NCBI GenBank assembly: GCA_947378965.1
Contig: CANCMG010000039.1
Span: 1-36,370 of the forward strand
Length of the DNA: 36,370 nucleotides
Source of the DNA: Alcaligenaceae bacterium
GTDB lineage: Bacteria; Pseudomonadota; Gammaproteobacteria; Burkholderiales; Burkholderiaceae_B
Reading direction: 5' to 3'
Shown one piece after another: positions 17,254 to 30,703 of the stretch. Made by a program: the position numbers and the translations under genes. Numbering within the stretch: the first letter of the stretch is position 1; the number at the start of each line of letters is the position of its first letter. Below the pieces are notes generated by a model. It was not told where the DNA came from. It saw only the letters and a list, made by a program, of their open reading frames with translations, and did no database searches.

Positions 17254-18345
17254 TTAGCTCTGCTGACTGCAAGCACCGTGAAACTGAGGGCTGTAGGCCC
17301 GAACCTCATCTACCAACACGGCAACAGCTTCGGGGGGCGTGAATTGTGAAATGCCATGGCCAAGATTAAACACATGCCCGCCACGGCCAACCTCACCAAA
17401 CGCCTCAAGCACACGACGCACTTCTGTTCGAATTGCGGCTTCGCCCCCAAAAAGAGCCATTGGGTCGAGGTTACCTTGAAAAGCGACAGAATCTGACACA
17501 CGCTGGCGGGCTAGACTGAGGTCGACTGTCCAGTCAAGTCCCACGGCATCGGCTCCGCAGGCTGCTATTTGCTCAAGCCATTGCCCACCGCCCTTGGTAA
17601 ATACAATCGATGGAACCGCACGCCCCTCGTGTTCTTTAATGAGTTGCTGCACCACTTGACGGGTATAGTGCAACGAAAACTGCTGAAACAGTTGGTCTGC
17701 AAGGACACCACCCCAGCTGTCAAAAATCATAACGACCTGCGCACCCGCTTTAATTTGGGCGTTTAAATATTGCGCTGTTGTTTGAGCGTTAATCTGCAAA
17801 ATGCGGTGCAACAGATCAGGGCGCCCATAAAGCATACTTTTGATTAAACGGTAATCGTCGCTGCCTTTGCCTTCGACCATATAACAGGCAACGGTAAACG
17901 GGCTGCCCGCAAAACCAATGAGTGGCACACGCCCATCTAACTCAGATCGTATCAAACTAACCGCATCGAAAACATATTGCAGCTTTGCTAAGTCAGGCAC
18001 CTCAAGCTTATTGACGTCTTGCTCGGTGCGTACCGGGTGCGCAAACCTAGGGCCTTCACCTTGAGCAAACGAGAGGCCTAGCCCCATTGCATCAGGAACC
18101 GTCAAGATATCCGAGAATAAGATTGCCGCGTCAAGATTAAACCGCTCAAGAGGCTGGAGCGTCACTTCAGCCGCATAACTCGGGCTCTGTGCCAAACCCA
18201 TGAACGAGCCGGCACGTGCACGAGTCGCGTTGTATTCAGGTAAGTAGCGCCCCGCCTGTCGCATTAACCAGGTTGGCGTGTACGGAACCGCTTCACGTTT
18301 GAGTGCGCGCAAAAATACATCGTTTTGTAAGGGTGTAGCGCCCAC
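17254..18345 (-). CDS. hemE: Uroporphyrinogen decarboxylase
   Basis: 363 aa (E. coli 354). It converts uroporphyrinogen III to coproporphyrinogen III in haem synthesis. Signatures are [15 protein letters not shown] (24-38), [18 protein letters not shown] with the catalytic Asp, [13 protein letters not shown], and the C-terminal [15 protein letters not shown]. The start codon is GTG (18343-18345) with AAGGA 5 nt upstream. It belongs to the minus-strand group with the Fis-type regulator before it and priA after it. hemA, the first haem-pathway gene, is also in this window (34049-35323). Confidence 0.96.
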   Translation of the reverse strand: MGATPLQNDVFLRALKREAVPYTPTWLMRQAGRYLPEYNATRARAGSFMGLAQSPSYAAEVTLQPLERFNLDAAILFSDILTVPDAMGLGLSFAQGEGPRFAHPVRTEQDVNKLEVPDLAKLQYVFDAVSLIRSELDGRVPLIGFAGSPFTVACYMVEGKGSDDYRLIKSMLYGRPDLLHRILQINAQTTAQYLNAQIKAGAQVVMIFDSWGGVLADQLFQQFSLHYTRQVVQQLIKEHEGRAVPSIVFTKGGGQWLEQIAACGADAVGLDWTVDLSLARQRVSDSVAFQGNLDPMALFGGEAAIRTEVRRVLEAFGEVGRGGHVFNLGHGISQFTPPEAVAVLVDEVRAYSPQFHGACSQQS

Positions 18346-18368
18346 AGGGTTCCTTTTTAAAGTGGCAC

Positions 18369-18391
18369 GCTAGACATGCATCATGTCTAGC
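18369..18391. terminator. perfect 10-bp inverted repeat upstream of hemE
   Basis: GCTAGACATG (18369-18378) and CATGTCTAGC (18382-18391) are separated by 3 nt. It lies between the end of the Fis-type gene and hemE (both minus). No T-run follows, so it may be a weak terminator, an mRNA stabiliser or a protein-binding palindrome. Confidence 0.45.
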
Positions 18392-18414
18392 CTTTCGATT
18401 GTCAGACCGTTATT

Positions 18415-19314
18415 TTACTCTTCGCTGTCGCCCTCTCGGTATAGTTCAGCGGCGATGTCATGTTTCCGCATCAACGCCCAGAAGGCTCGCCTGTGCTTGT
18501 TTGAAGCTCTGGCAGCCATCGCGATATTTCCGCTATGCTTGATTAACGCTTGGGTAATATAAGTACGTTCAAAATTACTCACAAGAGTGTTTTTTTCATC
18601 GCGAAACGAACCTAAGACGCCAGCCTGGTGGTGCATAGCATTGAATGCAATTGCGCGTTGAAGTGGTTGACGCTCAACCCCGCTGCTTAGGGTCGCCTTT
18701 ACCGCTTTAGCATTCACAAACAGCTGCGATCCGTGGCTGGGTGACCGCTCAGCAAGTTTGCCTTTCACGATCTGTCCCTGAGCCATGGGTGTAGCTGCGG
18801 CATTCTGTCTTGCGCCATCAGTTGACCATTCGGGCGCACTGTAACTAGTCTCGGGTTCACGCAGCGTGCCGGGCCTTGGCACACGCGAGACCGTTGTGAG
18901 CACACGCGCCCGAAACTCGTCAAGGCACAGGGGTAGCCTCACAAAGTCAGACACTCCTAGCTCGAGTAGATCTTGCATGGCGGCCGATTTCAAGTTTTGA
19001 AAGATTCCGACCAGGGGCAAAAAGGGGCCTCGCGGAATCATTGCGAGTGCTTGTCGCGTCCAAGCCAGTGTGTCAACCGAGACCGGCAGCAGGCACAGAT
19101 CAAAACGTCGTAGGCTCACGCCAGCCTGAGCAAGCGCTTGCACCGGCAACGTGACGACGTCCTTGGCTTTGACCTCAAGGTCTTGACCTGCTTCCCATTC
19201 AAGCTGGTGCAACCTCACACGAGCCAAAGCGGGCGTTGCCCCGTTTAGTACGTCTTCAAGCCATGGGTGATGAGCAGCTAGCCGCAATACTGCGCAGTCT
19301 ATTTGTTGTCGCAT
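18415..19314 (-). CDS. Fis-type HTH protein with degenerate receiver-like N-terminus
   Basis: 299 aa. Residues ~248-287 (FERTYITQALIKHSGNIAMA and on through RRAFWALMRKHDI) form a Fis/NtrC-type C-terminal helix-turn-helix. The N-terminal half has the rhythm of a response-regulator receiver: FDLCLLP (71-77), LPLVGIF (99-105) and LELGVSDFVRLPLCLDEFRARV (117-138). The phosphoacceptor Asp, the Thr/Ser and the Lys are replaced (Pro77, Ile104/Phe105, Leu127), so it should not be phosphorylated. A low-complexity linker (~145-240) separates the two. There is no AAA+ domain, so it is not a sigma-54 activator. A GGAG precedes the ATG. Regulatory targets are unknown; it sits between atpC and hemE. Confidence 0.75.
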   Translation of the reverse strand: MRQQIDCAVLRLAAHHPWLEDVLNGATPALARVRLHQLEWEAGQDLEVKAKDVVTLPVQALAQAGVSLRRFDLCLLPVSVDTLAWTRQALAMIPRGPFLPLVGIFQNLKSAAMQDLLELGVSDFVRLPLCLDEFRARVLTTVSRVPRPGTLREPETSYSAPEWSTDGARQNAAATPMAQGQIVKGKLAERSPSHGSQLFVNAKAVKATLSSGVERQPLQRAIAFNAMHHQAGVLGSFRDEKNTLVSNFERTYITQALIKHSGNIAMAARASNKHRRAFWALMRKHDIAAELYREGDSEE

Positions 19315-19572
19315 CGTTTTTCTCCAAACAAAACCGCTAGGCTAGGCTTGGTATGGCGCGAAGGATAGTCGGAGTTCACGCATCAGCAGATTTACGGCGC
19401 CTGACGGCGCAGCGTTACCGCTTAAGTCTGAATGGCTAGGGGCTGTCATCGCCACCAGCAAAGTCTCACGCTTGGCGCCATGAGAACTGCCACAAATAAA
19501 AAAAAACGCCCCATATGTGAGCGTGTTTTTTTATCGCAAAAGAGCTGCAAAAATCAGAAGCAATCGCTACGA
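19315..19572. other. spacer between atpC and the Fis-type gene
   Basis: 258 bases without a gene. It holds the atp terminator (19497-19532), a short GCGCC/GGCGC hairpin (19397-19410) and presumably the promoter of the Fis-type gene, which I cannot place. Confidence 0.4.
19497..19532 (-). terminator. atpC: intrinsic terminator of the atp operon
   Basis: On the minus strand ACGC/GCGT (19521-19524 with 19506-19509) closes an 11-nt loop. The stem is extended by A/T pairs after one mismatch and followed by a run of about nine T. The plus strand also has a T-run (19526-19532), so it may be bidirectional. Confidence 0.65.
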
Positions 19573-19998
19573 TTAATGCTTGTTGGTTAGCTCTCGAATA
19601 CGACGAGCAGCCGAGGCCTGCGCTACCAACATATCGAGTTCTGCCTTCACAACATCCATACTGGCCTGATCTTTTGCATTACGTAAGGCCTCTTGAGCCG
19701 CCAAGCGTGCCGCTTCAGCTTTCGCTTCATCAAGATCGCCACCGCGGATCGCTGTATCAGACAGCACGGTCACATGACCAGGCTGTATTTCTAGCAAACC
19801 GCCCGCCACGAAAATGCTCTGCTCAGAACCATCTTCAAGAACAATGCGCACCAAACCAGGCCGGATGCGCGAGATCAAAGGAGTGTGTCCGGGCAAAATA
19901 CCCAACTCACCCGACTCACCTGGCAGTACTACAAACTTAGCATCGCCTGAGTACAGAGACTGCTCTGCACTAACGACGTCGACTTTGATGGTGGCCAT
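19573..19998 (-). CDS. atpC: ATP synthase F1 epsilon subunit
   Basis: 141 aa. This is the central-stalk subunit, whose C-terminal helices can inhibit ATP hydrolysis. The beta-sandwich domain (1-~88) contains [19 protein letters not shown]; the two-helix domain follows ([19 protein letters not shown] and on). It is last in the operon, 9 bp after atpD. Confidence 0.97.
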   Translation of the reverse strand: MATIKVDVVSAEQSLYSGDAKFVVLPGESGELGILPGHTPLISRIRPGLVRIVLEDGSEQSIFVAGGLLEIQPGHVTVLSDTAIRGGDLDEAKAEAARLAAQEALRNAKDQASMDVVKAELDMLVAQASAARRIRELTNKH

Positions 19999-20007
19999 GA
20001 TAGATCC

Positions 20008-21417
<1,410 letters not shown>

Positions 21418-21462
21418 TTACTTTGTAAATTCTGATGGGATACCGGGAAGCAATCTAAGCAA

Positions 21463-22374
21463 CTAGACGGCCGCGGCGCCCCCCACGATTTCTGAAATTT
21501 CTTTCGTAATAGCAGCCTGGCGAGTCTTGTTAAAGACAAGTTGCAGGTCACCGATTACCTTCTTCGCATTGTCCGAGGCAGCTTTCATCGCCACCATTCG
21601 TGCAGATTGCTCTGAGGCCATACTTTCTGCGACACCTTGATACACAAGGCCTTCGACGTAGCGTTGCAACAACTCGTCGATGACTGTCTGAGCATCAGGC
21701 TCGTAGATGTAATCCCAGCCGTGGTCTGCCGTTGTGCTTTCGCTATTTACAGCGGCAGTCGCCGAAGCCAAGTTATAGGGATCTGCCAATTTGCCAGGTA
21801 ACGGCAGCAAACGAACAAACGTTGGTTCTTGCTTCATTGTGTTCACAAAGCGATTCGTCGCGATGTAGACTGCGTCGATGCGACCAGCTAAAAAATCGTC
21901 TAACTGAACTTTGACCGCACCAATCAAGCGGTTGAGCTCTGGCTTATCGCCCAAACCAACCGCTTGCGACACAACCTCGGCACGCATACGTGTCAAGACG
22001 CCAAGGCTTTTGTTTCCGAACGCCGTAAACTGGGTTCGAATATTTTTGTCGTTGAACTCGCGCGTGCGAGCAAGTACCAAACGCATAATGTTGGTATTCA
22101 AACCACCGCAAAGGCCCTTGTCAGTTGAAACGACAACAATTCCAACCGCTTTAAGTTCTGTACGCTCAATCAGGTAGGGGTGCGTGTACTCAGGATTTGC
22201 CTGCATCAAATGCGCAGCAATATCATGAACCTTTGTTGCATAGGGACGGCCCGCGCGCATACGCTCTTGCGCCTTACGCATCTTCGAGGCGGCCACCATT
22301 TCCATGGCCTTTGTGATCTTGCGCGTGTTTTGCACGCTCTTGATCTTATTACGAATTTCCTTAATTCCTGCCAT
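21463..22374 (-). CDS. atpG: ATP synthase F1 gamma subunit
   Basis: 303 aa, the rotor shaft. Both terminal helices are recognisable: [29 protein letters not shown] at the N-terminus and [20 protein letters not shown] near the C-terminus, with GLCGGLNTN in the central domain. It follows atpA after a 96-bp gap packed with hairpins. Confidence 0.98.
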   Translation of the reverse strand: MAGIKEIRNKIKSVQNTRKITKAMEMVAASKMRKAQERMRAGRPYATKVHDIAAHLMQANPEYTHPYLIERTELKAVGIVVVSTDKGLCGGLNTNIMRLVLARTREFNDKNIRTQFTAFGNKSLGVLTRMRAEVVSQAVGLGDKPELNRLIGAVKVQLDDFLAGRIDAVYIATNRFVNTMKQEPTFVRLLPLPGKLADPYNLASATAAVNSESTTADHGWDYIYEPDAQTVIDELLQRYVEGLVYQGVAESMASEQSARMVAMKAASDNAKKVIGDLQLVFNKTRQAAITKEISEIVGGAAAV

Positions 22375-22391
22375 TTCGCTTCCTGTGTCAG

Positions 22392-22466
22392 ACCTGCATT
22401 CAGGTATCAGACCATTTGCTTTGGATTATCGCTGGCAGCACTTGCCAGCGATAGCCCGATAGCGGG
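22392..22466 (-). other. hairpin array in the atpA-atpG gap
   Basis: Three inverted repeats: ACCTG/CAGGT (22392-22405, 4-nt loop); an 11-bp perfect stem TATCGCTGGCA/TGCCAGCGATA (22427-22453, 5-nt loop); and CCCG/CGGG (22455-22466). None has a T-run in the operon direction, so they look like RNA processing or stability elements rather than terminators. Confidence 0.65.
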
Positions 22467-22470
22467 TTCG

Positions 22471-24012
<1,542 letters not shown>

Positions 24013-24042
24013 GTTCAGACTCCTGGAATCTTTTGACTGACG

Positions 24043-24582
24043 TTAAGCCGCCAGCGTGTCGCGCATGCGTACTAACTGGGCTTGCACGGATGTGTCGAGT
24101 ACTTGGTCACCCACATGCACGCGAACACCACCAATCAAGGCGGCATCTACAGTCACGTGGGGCTTGAGCTTGAGTCCAAATTTAGGCTCTAACAGCGAAA
24201 TAAGCTGAGAAACCTGATCATTAGACATCGGAAAAGCACTGGTAATGTTCGCTTGCGCGACACCCTCAGCTGTATCTTTAAGTGCCTCAAACTGCTCGGC
24301 AATTTGCGGCAACAGCAATAAGCGATCGTTCGTCATCAACAGCGCAACAAAATTTTCAAAATATTTGTCAACTGCTGGCCGAACCACACTTAAAAAAATG
24401 CTGACGCGGTCGGCATCACTCAAACGAGGATCGGCCATCGCTGATCGCACGTCGGGGAGACCCGCAACATACGCCAAACGCTGCACCTGTTCGGCCCAGC
24501 CAGCCAAACCGCCCTTGTCTGCTTTCGCAACTGCGAACAAAGCCTCAGAGTACGGGCGGGCAACAGTAGAGAGTTCTGCCAT
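24043..24582 (-). CDS. atpH: ATP synthase F1 delta subunit
   Basis: 179 aa. It links F1 to the b-subunit stalk. The N-terminal helical bundle opens [19 protein letters not shown], and the C-terminal block [21 protein letters not shown] is diagnostic. There is 12 bp to atpF upstream. Confidence 0.97.
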   Translation of the reverse strand: MAELSTVARPYSEALFAVAKADKGGLAGWAEQVQRLAYVAGLPDVRSAMADPRLSDADRVSIFLSVVRPAVDKYFENFVALLMTNDRLLLLPQIAEQFEALKDTAEGVAQANITSAFPMSNDQVSQLISLLEPKFGLKLKPHVTVDAALIGGVRVHVGDQVLDTSVQAQLVRMRDTLAA

Positions 24583-24594
24583 AACGTCCTCGGT

Positions 24595-25065
24595 TTAAAG
24601 CTGAGCCTTAAGCTGCGTGAGCAGCTCGGCGTGGGCGCTTGCGTTAACTTCACGCTTGAGGATTTGTTCGGCGCCTTTCACAGCCAAACTGGCTACGTCG
24701 TTGCGCAGTGCATCGCGGGCACGCATCACTTCTTGAGCGGCATCTTGTTTCGCCTGCGCCAAAATGCGCGCACGCTCAACTTCAGCCTCAGCACGAGCTT
24801 GCTCAATGATCTGGGTGGCATGCTTTTCTGCATCCGTCATGCGCGCATGAAGGCTAGTTTTCGCAGATGCTTCGATCAAACTTACGCGCGCCTGAGCCTG
24901 AGCCAAGTCTGCTTTGCCTTTTTCGGCAGCAGCCAAGCCTTCAGCGATTTTTTGGCGTCGCTCGTCGATTGCCTTTGTCAGAGGGGGCCAGATAAACTTC
25001 ATCGTGACCCACGCTAAAACAAAGAACACGATCATCTGGAAAAAGATCGTCGCGTTCAGATTCAC
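24595..25065 (-). CDS. atpF: ATP synthase Fo subunit b
   Basis: 156 aa, as in E. coli. There is one N-terminal membrane helix ([19 protein letters not shown] and on), then a long charged Ala-rich coiled coil that dimerises into the peripheral stalk. A 128-bp gap with three hairpins separates it from atpE. Confidence 0.97.
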   Translation of the reverse strand: MNLNATIFFQMIVFFVLAWVTMKFIWPPLTKAIDERRQKIAEGLAAAEKGKADLAQAQARVSLIEASAKTSLHARMTDAEKHATQIIEQARAEAEVERARILAQAKQDAAQEVMRARDALRNDVASLAVKGAEQILKREVNASAHAELLTQLKAQL

Positions 25066-25095
25066 GGTCGTTTCCCTATTACATCTTATGTTCTA

Positions 25096-25182
25096 GCGGC
25101 GTACTGCCGCACAGAACTGGATCAATATGCCGTCAGTCAAAACGACGACGGCGTTTTTATTCGATCTGATGACAGATCGAAT
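25096..25182 (-). other. hairpin array in the atpE-atpF gap
   Basis: Three inverted repeats: GCGGC/GCCGC (25096-25110, 5-nt loop); GCCGTC/GACGGC (25129-25152, 12-nt loop); and a perfect 10-bp stem ATTCGATCTG/CAGATCGAAT with a 4-nt loop (25159-25182) beginning 12 nt after the atpE stop. Such structures can protect the upstream atpE message and so raise c-subunit output; that role is inferred. Confidence 0.65.
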
Positions 25183-25193
25183 CAGCAATCGCT

Positions 25194-25442
<249 letters not shown>

Positions 25443-25520
25443 TTAATTAAAAATCTAAGTAAATTTAAAAAAATTAAAAAATCAAACTAAGTAAATCACT
25501 ACAAATCAGACGCCACCAAA

Positions 25521-25535
25521 CCTCTTTGTAAGAGG
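25521..25535 (-). other. hairpin in the atpB-atpE gap
   Basis: CCTCTT (25521-25526) and AAGAGG (25530-25535) with a 3-nt loop, in an AT-rich 112-bp gap just after the atpB stop. Confidence 0.45.
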
Positions 25536-25545
25536 CTAAGTAGTT

Positions 25546-26427
25546 TTAGTGCCCCTCATGCGCCTGGCCGATATACACCAGCGTGAGCATCATGAAGATA
25601 AATGCTTGCAACAACACAATCAAAATATGAAACAGTGCCCAAACCGAGCCTGCCAAGATGTGGCCAATGCCCAAGCCGATGCTCATTGCGTTCCAGCCTG
25701 TCCAGGCGCCCCCGAGCAGTGCAATCAACATAAACACGAGTTCGCCGGCAAACATATTGCCAAACAACCGCATCCCGAGCGAGACAGATTTTGCTGCATA
25801 CTCAACCAAGTTGAGCAAAAAGTTTGCTGGCGCAAGCAGCAGTGCGGCGATACCGTGACCGTGAAAAGGAGCGGTGAAGAGCTCTTTGACAAACCCCATC
25901 GGATGTTTGATTTTGATGCCGTAATACAACATCAGGAGCAATACCCCAAGGGCCATACCCATCGGGGCATTCAAATCGGCAGTAGGCAAAATGCGATGAT
26001 AGTGAAGAGGATCGGTCACTTCTTTGCCGAACCCTAACAGATGAAACACGTAATGGGGCATGTCGACCGGGACCAAATCAAGGGCATTCATCAAGATGAT
26101 CCAGACAAATACCGTCAAAGCCAGCGGTGATACAAACTTACGCGTCGTTTCACTTGGAACGATGCTACGCGCCTGTTGATCAACCATATCGATCAGCATT
26201 TCGACCGCACTTTGCAAACGACCGGGTACGCCGGCAGACGCGCGCCGAGCGGCAAGCCACATCACAAACAGGGCAACGACGCCCATCAACAATGACCAAA
26301 AGATGGTGTCGTAGTTAATGACGTTGAAATCAGCGATGAGCGATTGCTTTTCGCCAATACTGTTGTGATGCACCAAATGGTGCTGAATATATTCAGCTTG
26401 GGGAGAAGCGCTACTTTCAGCAGCCAT
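25546..26427 (-). CDS. atpB: ATP synthase Fo subunit a
   Basis: 293 aa, with five to six membrane helices. It forms the proton half-channels against the c-ring. Essential Arg220 is in [13 protein letters not shown] (E. coli Arg210). The cytoplasmic/periplasmic N-terminus includes a His-rich [13 protein letters not shown] segment. It lies 19 bp downstream of atpI. Confidence 0.97.
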   Translation of the reverse strand: MAAESSASPQAEYIQHHLVHHNSIGEKQSLIADFNVINYDTIFWSLLMGVVALFVMWLAARRASAGVPGRLQSAVEMLIDMVDQQARSIVPSETTRKFVSPLALTVFVWIILMNALDLVPVDMPHYVFHLLGFGKEVTDPLHYHRILPTADLNAPMGMALGVLLLMLYYGIKIKHPMGFVKELFTAPFHGHGIAALLLAPANFLLNLVEYAAKSVSLGMRLFGNMFAGELVFMLIALLGGAWTGWNAMSIGLGIGHILAGSVWALFHILIVLLQAFIFMMLTLVYIGQAHEGH

Positions 26428-26446
26428 ATTAATCTCTACTTTAAAT

Positions 26447-26887
26447 TCACTTGGCCCAAAAGCCCTTAAACATCATCAACACGATATAGCCCTTAAGCGT
26501 AGCGATCAAACTCACGAGCACCGCCACCCAATTTACCTGCTCACCACCTACATGAGCAATCAGCCACAACAGACCCGCCGCTGCACCGACTTTTAATATT
26601 TCGCCTATCAAAAACACTTCAGGGCTTGCGCCGCCTGGGCGATAGGTCGCCACCCACAATCTCAACGCAAAGACACCATTTGGCACTAAGTACGCAGCCG
26701 AACCTGCCAACGATGATAGCGCCGCAGAAACCCCACCGAACACCAAAAATATCAGTGCAACAACCAAGCCAACCAAGCTCTGCGACACCACTGTAAAAAC
26801 GAGTTCACGACGAGCGCGAGCATCAATCTTCAGTCGGTCTGCATCTGTTAGCTTGATGGCTTGAACTGCAGCATCTAGTTTCAACAC
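26447..26887 (-). CDS. atpI: ATP synthase assembly protein I (AtpI/UncI-like)
   Basis: About 146 aa with four hydrophobic segments. AtpI proteins help c-ring assembly and are poorly conserved; its place as first gene before atpB is the strongest support. Start is uncertain: a GTG at 26887 follows GAGAG at 4-5 nt, whereas the longer reading from an ATG at 26914 (155 aa, adding MLRLCCERV) has no ribosome site. The operon promoter should lie in the 87-bp gap before it, but I cannot mark it reliably. Confidence 0.85.
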   Translation of the reverse strand: MLKLDAAVQAIKLTDADRLKIDARARRELVFTVVSQSLVGLVVALIFLVFGGVSAALSSLAGSAAYLVPNGVFALRLWVATYRPGGASPEVFLIGEILKVGAAAGLLWLIAHVGGEQVNWVAVLVSLIATLKGYIVLMMFKGFWAK

Positions 26888-27001
26888 TACTCTCTCACAG
26901 CAAAGCCTGAGCATTGTATCGGCATTTACTCACCCGTGCAAACCCTAAGTTATCCAAATTCAATGCAGGGCTTTTCGGGATTGACAGGGACCCTTTTTTA
27001 C

Positions 27002-27778
27002 TCACCGATGCTTAAAGTTTGGTTTGCGTTTTTCGACAAACGCCGCCATGCCCTCTTTTTGATCTTCTGTGGCAAAACAAGCATGAAACTGGCGACGCTC
27101 GAAGAGTACACCTTCGTGCAATGACGACTCGAACGCTCGATTCACTGATTCTTTGGCCATGATCACCATTGGCAAAGACATGCCACAAATCACTGTCGCA
27201 GCCTCAATCGCCTCATCGACCAGTTTATCGGCGGCGACCACGCGAGAGACCAAGCCCGCACGCTCGGCCTCTACAGCATCCATCATGCGCGCGGTCAGAA
27301 CCATATCCATCGCCTTGGATTTACCTACTGCGCGAGGCAAGCGCTGGGTACCGCCCGAGCCAGGGATTGCACCAATCTTGATCTCAGGCTGACCGAATTT
27401 GGCCGTATCCGCAGCAATGATGAAGTCACACATCATGGCCAACTCACAGCCGCCACCCAAGGCGTAACCAGCAACTGCTGCAATCACCGGCTTACGAACT
27501 CGGCGAATGGTTTCCCAGTTGCGGGTGATGTAATCGGTGCGATAGACATCCATATACGACCAGTCTTTCATCGCGGCGATATCGGCACCCGCAGCAAACG
27601 CTTTTTCGCTGCCCGTGATGACGATACAACCCACCTCGTCATTGGCGTCAAAGGCCAGTAACGCAGCGCCCAGTTCATTCATCAGCGCATCATTCAGAGC
27701 ATTGAGCGCTTTGGGGCGGTTCAAGGTCAACAAGCCGACGCGGCCACGAGTTTCAATTAGTACTAATGCTTCGCTCAT
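27002..27778 (-). CDS. Enoyl-CoA hydratase (crotonase family)
   Basis: 258 aa, the canonical size. It hydrates trans-2-enoyl-CoA in beta-oxidation. Both catalytic glutamates are present: Glu112 ([13 protein letters not shown]) and Glu132 ([18 protein letters not shown]). The oxyanion-hole segment is [12 protein letters not shown] (59-70). It resembles the FadB1/PaaF-type stand-alone hydratases; exact chain-length preference is unknown. It is divergent from the M61 peptidase across only 36 bp. Confidence 0.93.
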   Translation of the reverse strand: MSEALVLIETRGRVGLLTLNRPKALNALNDALMNELGAALLAFDANDEVGCIVITGSEKAFAAGADIAAMKDWSYMDVYRTDYITRNWETIRRVRKPVIAAVAGYALGGGCELAMMCDFIIAADTAKFGQPEIKIGAIPGSGGTQRLPRAVGKSKAMDMVLTARMMDAVEAERAGLVSRVVAADKLVDEAIEAATVICGMSLPMVIMAKESVNRAFESSLHEGVLFERRQFHACFATEDQKEGMAAFVEKRKPNFKHR

Positions 27779-27814
27779 GAGAGGATCCTGGAAAATGTGA
27801 AATAAGATAGCGGT

Positions 27815-29608
27815 ATGAAAAGCAAACCCATCCTTTATAGTTTAGAGCCTTTTGATTTGGCGGGACACCGCTTTCGCGTCACGCTCACGATTCCCAAGCC
27901 CAATCCGCGAGGCCAAATCGTGTCGCTGCCCGCCTGGATCCCTGGTAGCTACCTGATTCGAGATTTCGCACGCCAAATCGAGACGATTTCTGCTCGCTCG
28001 GGCAAGCGCCGCTTAACCGTCGTCAAGGTTGACAACCATAGCTGGCAGGTTGAGCCGTGCGCCGAGCCGCTGCACATCACGACCACCGTCTACGCCTGGG
28101 ATCTTTCCGTACGCGGGGCGCACCTCGATGAGACGCACGGCTTTTTTAACGGCACAAGCGTCTACTTACGACCACACGGCCTTGAAGACCTACCTTGCAA
28201 GGTCAACCTGATTGCTCCCGCCCTGACAGCCTGGCGGGCCTTCACAAGCCTGCCTCAGTCCGTTGAACCGACCTCGAGCCCAAAAATGGCCAAAGACCAC
28301 GTCAATGGCTTTGGCGTCTATGAGGCGCTCAATTACGACGACTTGATTGATCATCCTGTCGAGATGGGTAGACCTCAAGTCGTTCGGTTTGACGCTTGCG
28401 GAGCGCTGCACGAGATGGTGTTCACAGGCATCATCCCCAATCTGGATCTCAAACGTATCGCGCGGGATGTCAAAGCAATTTGCGAAACACAGATTCGTTT
28501 TTTTGAGCCCCACTCCTTACAAGCGCCATTTTTGGACACTGCGCTGAAGTATGTCTTTATGACAATGGTCACGGGCGACAGCTACGGTGGCCTCGAGCAC
28601 CGCGCCTCAACTGCCTTAATGGCCGCGCGCAAAGACCTGCCCACCCTCGGCAACAAAAAAGCCCCAGAGGGCTATCAAACTTTTTTGGGCTTAGTCAGCC
28701 ACGAATATTTTCATACTTGGCACGTCAAGCGCATCAAACCAGCGGCCTTTACGCCCTACGATCTGACAAAAGAAGCACACACACGCCTGCTATGGATTTT
28801 TGAGGGCTTCACGTCTTACTACGATGACCTGATGCTGTTGCGCAGCGGCGTGATTAGTGCGTCTGACTATTTACGAACACTTGGCAAGCAAATCAGCGGC
28901 GTCTATGCAACGCCTGGCCGGCACAAGCAATCAGTGGCCGAGAGTTCGTTTGACGCGTGGTCACGCTACTACAAGCAAGACGAAAACTCTCCGAACGCCT
29001 TAGTGAGCTACTACACCAAGGGCTCGTTAATTGCGTTGGGCTTGGATTTAACGATTCGTAACGCCACCAACCAGGCGTTTAGCTTAGATGATGTCATGCG
29101 AGGCTTGTGGGAGCAGTATGGGCGCGATTTTTATCAAGGTACCGCCCGCGGTTTAAAAGAAAAGGCTTTCGTTCGCCTGGTATTTGACTGCACCGGAGTC
29201 GACATTTCAGAGCAAATCGCAAGGTGGGTCTTTGGCCGCGAAGATGTCCCGTTGCGCACGCTGTTTGCACAACACGGCATTGATATGCAATGGAACACAA
29301 TCAATCACCTGCCTACACTTGACGTTCGCACGCGCAAACAAGGTGATCATGTTGTGCTGGCAACAGTCTTTGAGCACGGCGCTGCCCATCAAGGCGGACT
29401 CTCGGCACACGACATACTCGTAGCGATTGATGGCGTACGCATCGATTCGGTGAACGGTTCGTTAGAAAGTGTCTTAGCCCGCCATGTGTCAGGCGAGCGC
29501 GTCAAGGTCCATGTGTTTAGGCGCGATGAGTTGCGTGAGTTTTCGGTTAAGCTCGCAGCCCCCGCTCAAACACAATGCCAACTCAAACCTATGACAGTCT
29601 CTTTATGA
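27815..29608 (+). CDS. M61 family aminopeptidase with PDZ domain
   Basis: 597 aa. This is a zinc metallopeptidase of the glycyl-aminopeptidase family (M61). The N-terminal beta domain includes [17 protein letters not shown]. The thermolysin-like catalytic domain has HEYFH (His296, Glu297, His300) and the third ligand Glu330 in [15 protein letters not shown]-terminal PDZ domain (~485-580) has [19 protein letters not shown]. There is no signal peptide, so it is probably cytoplasmic. Its TGA overlaps the selU ATG (ATGA), so the two are translationally coupled. The physiological substrate is unknown. Confidence 0.9.
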   Translation: MKSKPILYSLEPFDLAGHRFRVTLTIPKPNPRGQIVSLPAWIPGSYLIRDFARQIETISARSGKRRLTVVKVDNHSWQVEPCAEPLHITTTVYAWDLSVRGAHLDETHGFFNGTSVYLRPHGLEDLPCKVNLIAPALTAWRAFTSLPQSVEPTSSPKMAKDHVNGFGVYEALNYDDLIDHPVEMGRPQVVRFDACGALHEMVFTGIIPNLDLKRIARDVKAICETQIRFFEPHSLQAPFLDTALKYVFMTMVTGDSYGGLEHRASTALMAARKDLPTLGNKKAPEGYQTFLGLVSHEYFHTWHVKRIKPAAFTPYDLTKEAHTRLLWIFEGFTSYYDDLMLLRSGVISASDYLRTLGKQISGVYATPGRHKQSVAESSFDAWSRYYKQDENSPNALVSYYTKGSLIALGLDLTIRNATNQAFSLDDVMRGLWEQYGRDFYQGTARGLKEKAFVRLVFDCTGVDISEQIARWVFGREDVPLRTLFAQHGIDMQWNTINHLPTLDVRTRKQGDHVVLATVFEHGAAHQGGLSAHDILVAIDGVRIDSVNGSLESVLARHVSGERVKVHVFRRDELREFSVKLAAPAQTQCQLKPMTVSL

Positions 29609-30702
29609 CGCGCCCCGACACAGAGGACTTTGCCGCCCTTTTCACACAAGAGGTAGCACTGTTAGACGTACGCGCCCCTCTTGAATTTGCACAAGGGGCC
29701 TTTCCCGGCGCGACCAATCTGCCGCTCATGAATGACCAAGAACGCCATCAAGTTGGCCTGCGCTATAAACAGGTCAACCAAGAGGCTGCCATTGAACTCG
29801 GGCACGAGTTGGTATCAGGTGATATCAAAGCGGCACGGGTGGCTCATTGGAAGGCCTTTGCGCAAACACATCCCGAAGGCTACCTCTACTGCTTTCGAGG
29901 GGGGCTACGCTCTCGCATTTCACAAGCCTGGCTAGCTGAAGCTGGTATCGAATACCCGCGTATTGTGGGTGGCTACAAAGCCATGCGCACTTTTTTGCTA
30001 GAGTCACTGACTAGGCACATTGATACCTCTAACTTTGTATTGGTTTCAGGCCTGACTGGGTCTGGCAAAACTGAGGTAATTCAGGCACTGAGTTCGACTG
30101 TTGATCTCGAAAAACTTGCACATCATCGCGGCTCAAGCTTTGGCAAACACGCCACAGATCAACCCGTACAAATTAACTTTGATAACAGCTTGGCAATTGC
30201 TCTGCTTCGTTTACACGCGCGAGGTCAGTCGCACATTGCCCTTGAAGATGAATCTCGCATGATTGGTCGCTGCGCACTCCCGATCAGCTTGCGCGACAAA
30301 ATGCAAACGAGTTCGGTCGTTTGGCTTGAAGAGCCCATGGAGATTCGCGTTGAGCGAATTTTGCACGACTACGTCGAAGATCTGGGTGCACAATTTGCAG
30401 CCAAACTTGGGGCCGAGGCAGGTTTCGACGCCTTCTCGGCACGCTTACTCGAGAGCTTACAAAACCTGATAAAACGACTAGGCGGCGAGCGTCACACTCG
30501 CTTGGCTGCTGCCATGCAAGCGGCTTTAGACGAACAAAAGTCAAAAGGCACCCTTGACTTACATCGCGAGTGGATTCGGCCCTTACTAAGCGAATACTAC
30601 GATCCAATGTATGAACACCAACGCGAAAGTAAACGGTCGCGCGTGATTTTTTCGGGCGATCGCGCTGCCGTCACAGAGTATCTGCTTCAAAAGGGGTTTT
30701 AA
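29605..30702 (+). CDS. selU: tRNA 2-selenouridine synthase
   Basis: 365 aa (E. coli SelU/YbbB 364). It replaces sulfur with selenium at the wobble 2-thiouridine of Lys, Glu and Gln tRNAs, using selenophosphate via a geranylated intermediate. The N-terminal rhodanese domain carries catalytic Cys96 in YCFRGGLRS; the C-terminal P-loop domain has GLTGSGKTE (149-157). I take the ATG at 29605, which overlaps the preceding stop; the frame stays open ten codons further upstream, but the family start is here. ttcA begins one base after the stop codon. A selD gene must exist elsewhere if this activity is used. Confidence 0.93.
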   Translation: MTRPDTEDFAALFTQEVALLDVRAPLEFAQGAFPGATNLPLMNDQERHQVGLRYKQVNQEAAIELGHELVSGDIKAARVAHWKAFAQTHPEGYLYCFRGGLRSRISQAWLAEAGIEYPRIVGGYKAMRTFLLESLTRHIDTSNFVLVSGLTGSGKTEVIQALSSTVDLEKLAHHRGSSFGKHATDQPVQINFDNSLAIALLRLHARGQSHIALEDESRMIGRCALPISLRDKMQTSSVVWLEEPMEIRVERILHDYVEDLGAQFAAKLGAEAGFDAFSARLLESLQNLIKRLGGERHTRLAAAMQAALDEQKSKGTLDLHREWIRPLLSEYYDPMYEHQRESKRSRVIFSGDRAAVTEYLLQKGF

Positions 30703-30703
30703 G

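Noticed and set aside
25129-25157. Plus-strand terminator (GCCGTC/GACGGC followed by T-run) inside the atp operon
   Set aside because: No plus-strand gene precedes it; it is better read as one hairpin of the atpE-atpF array.
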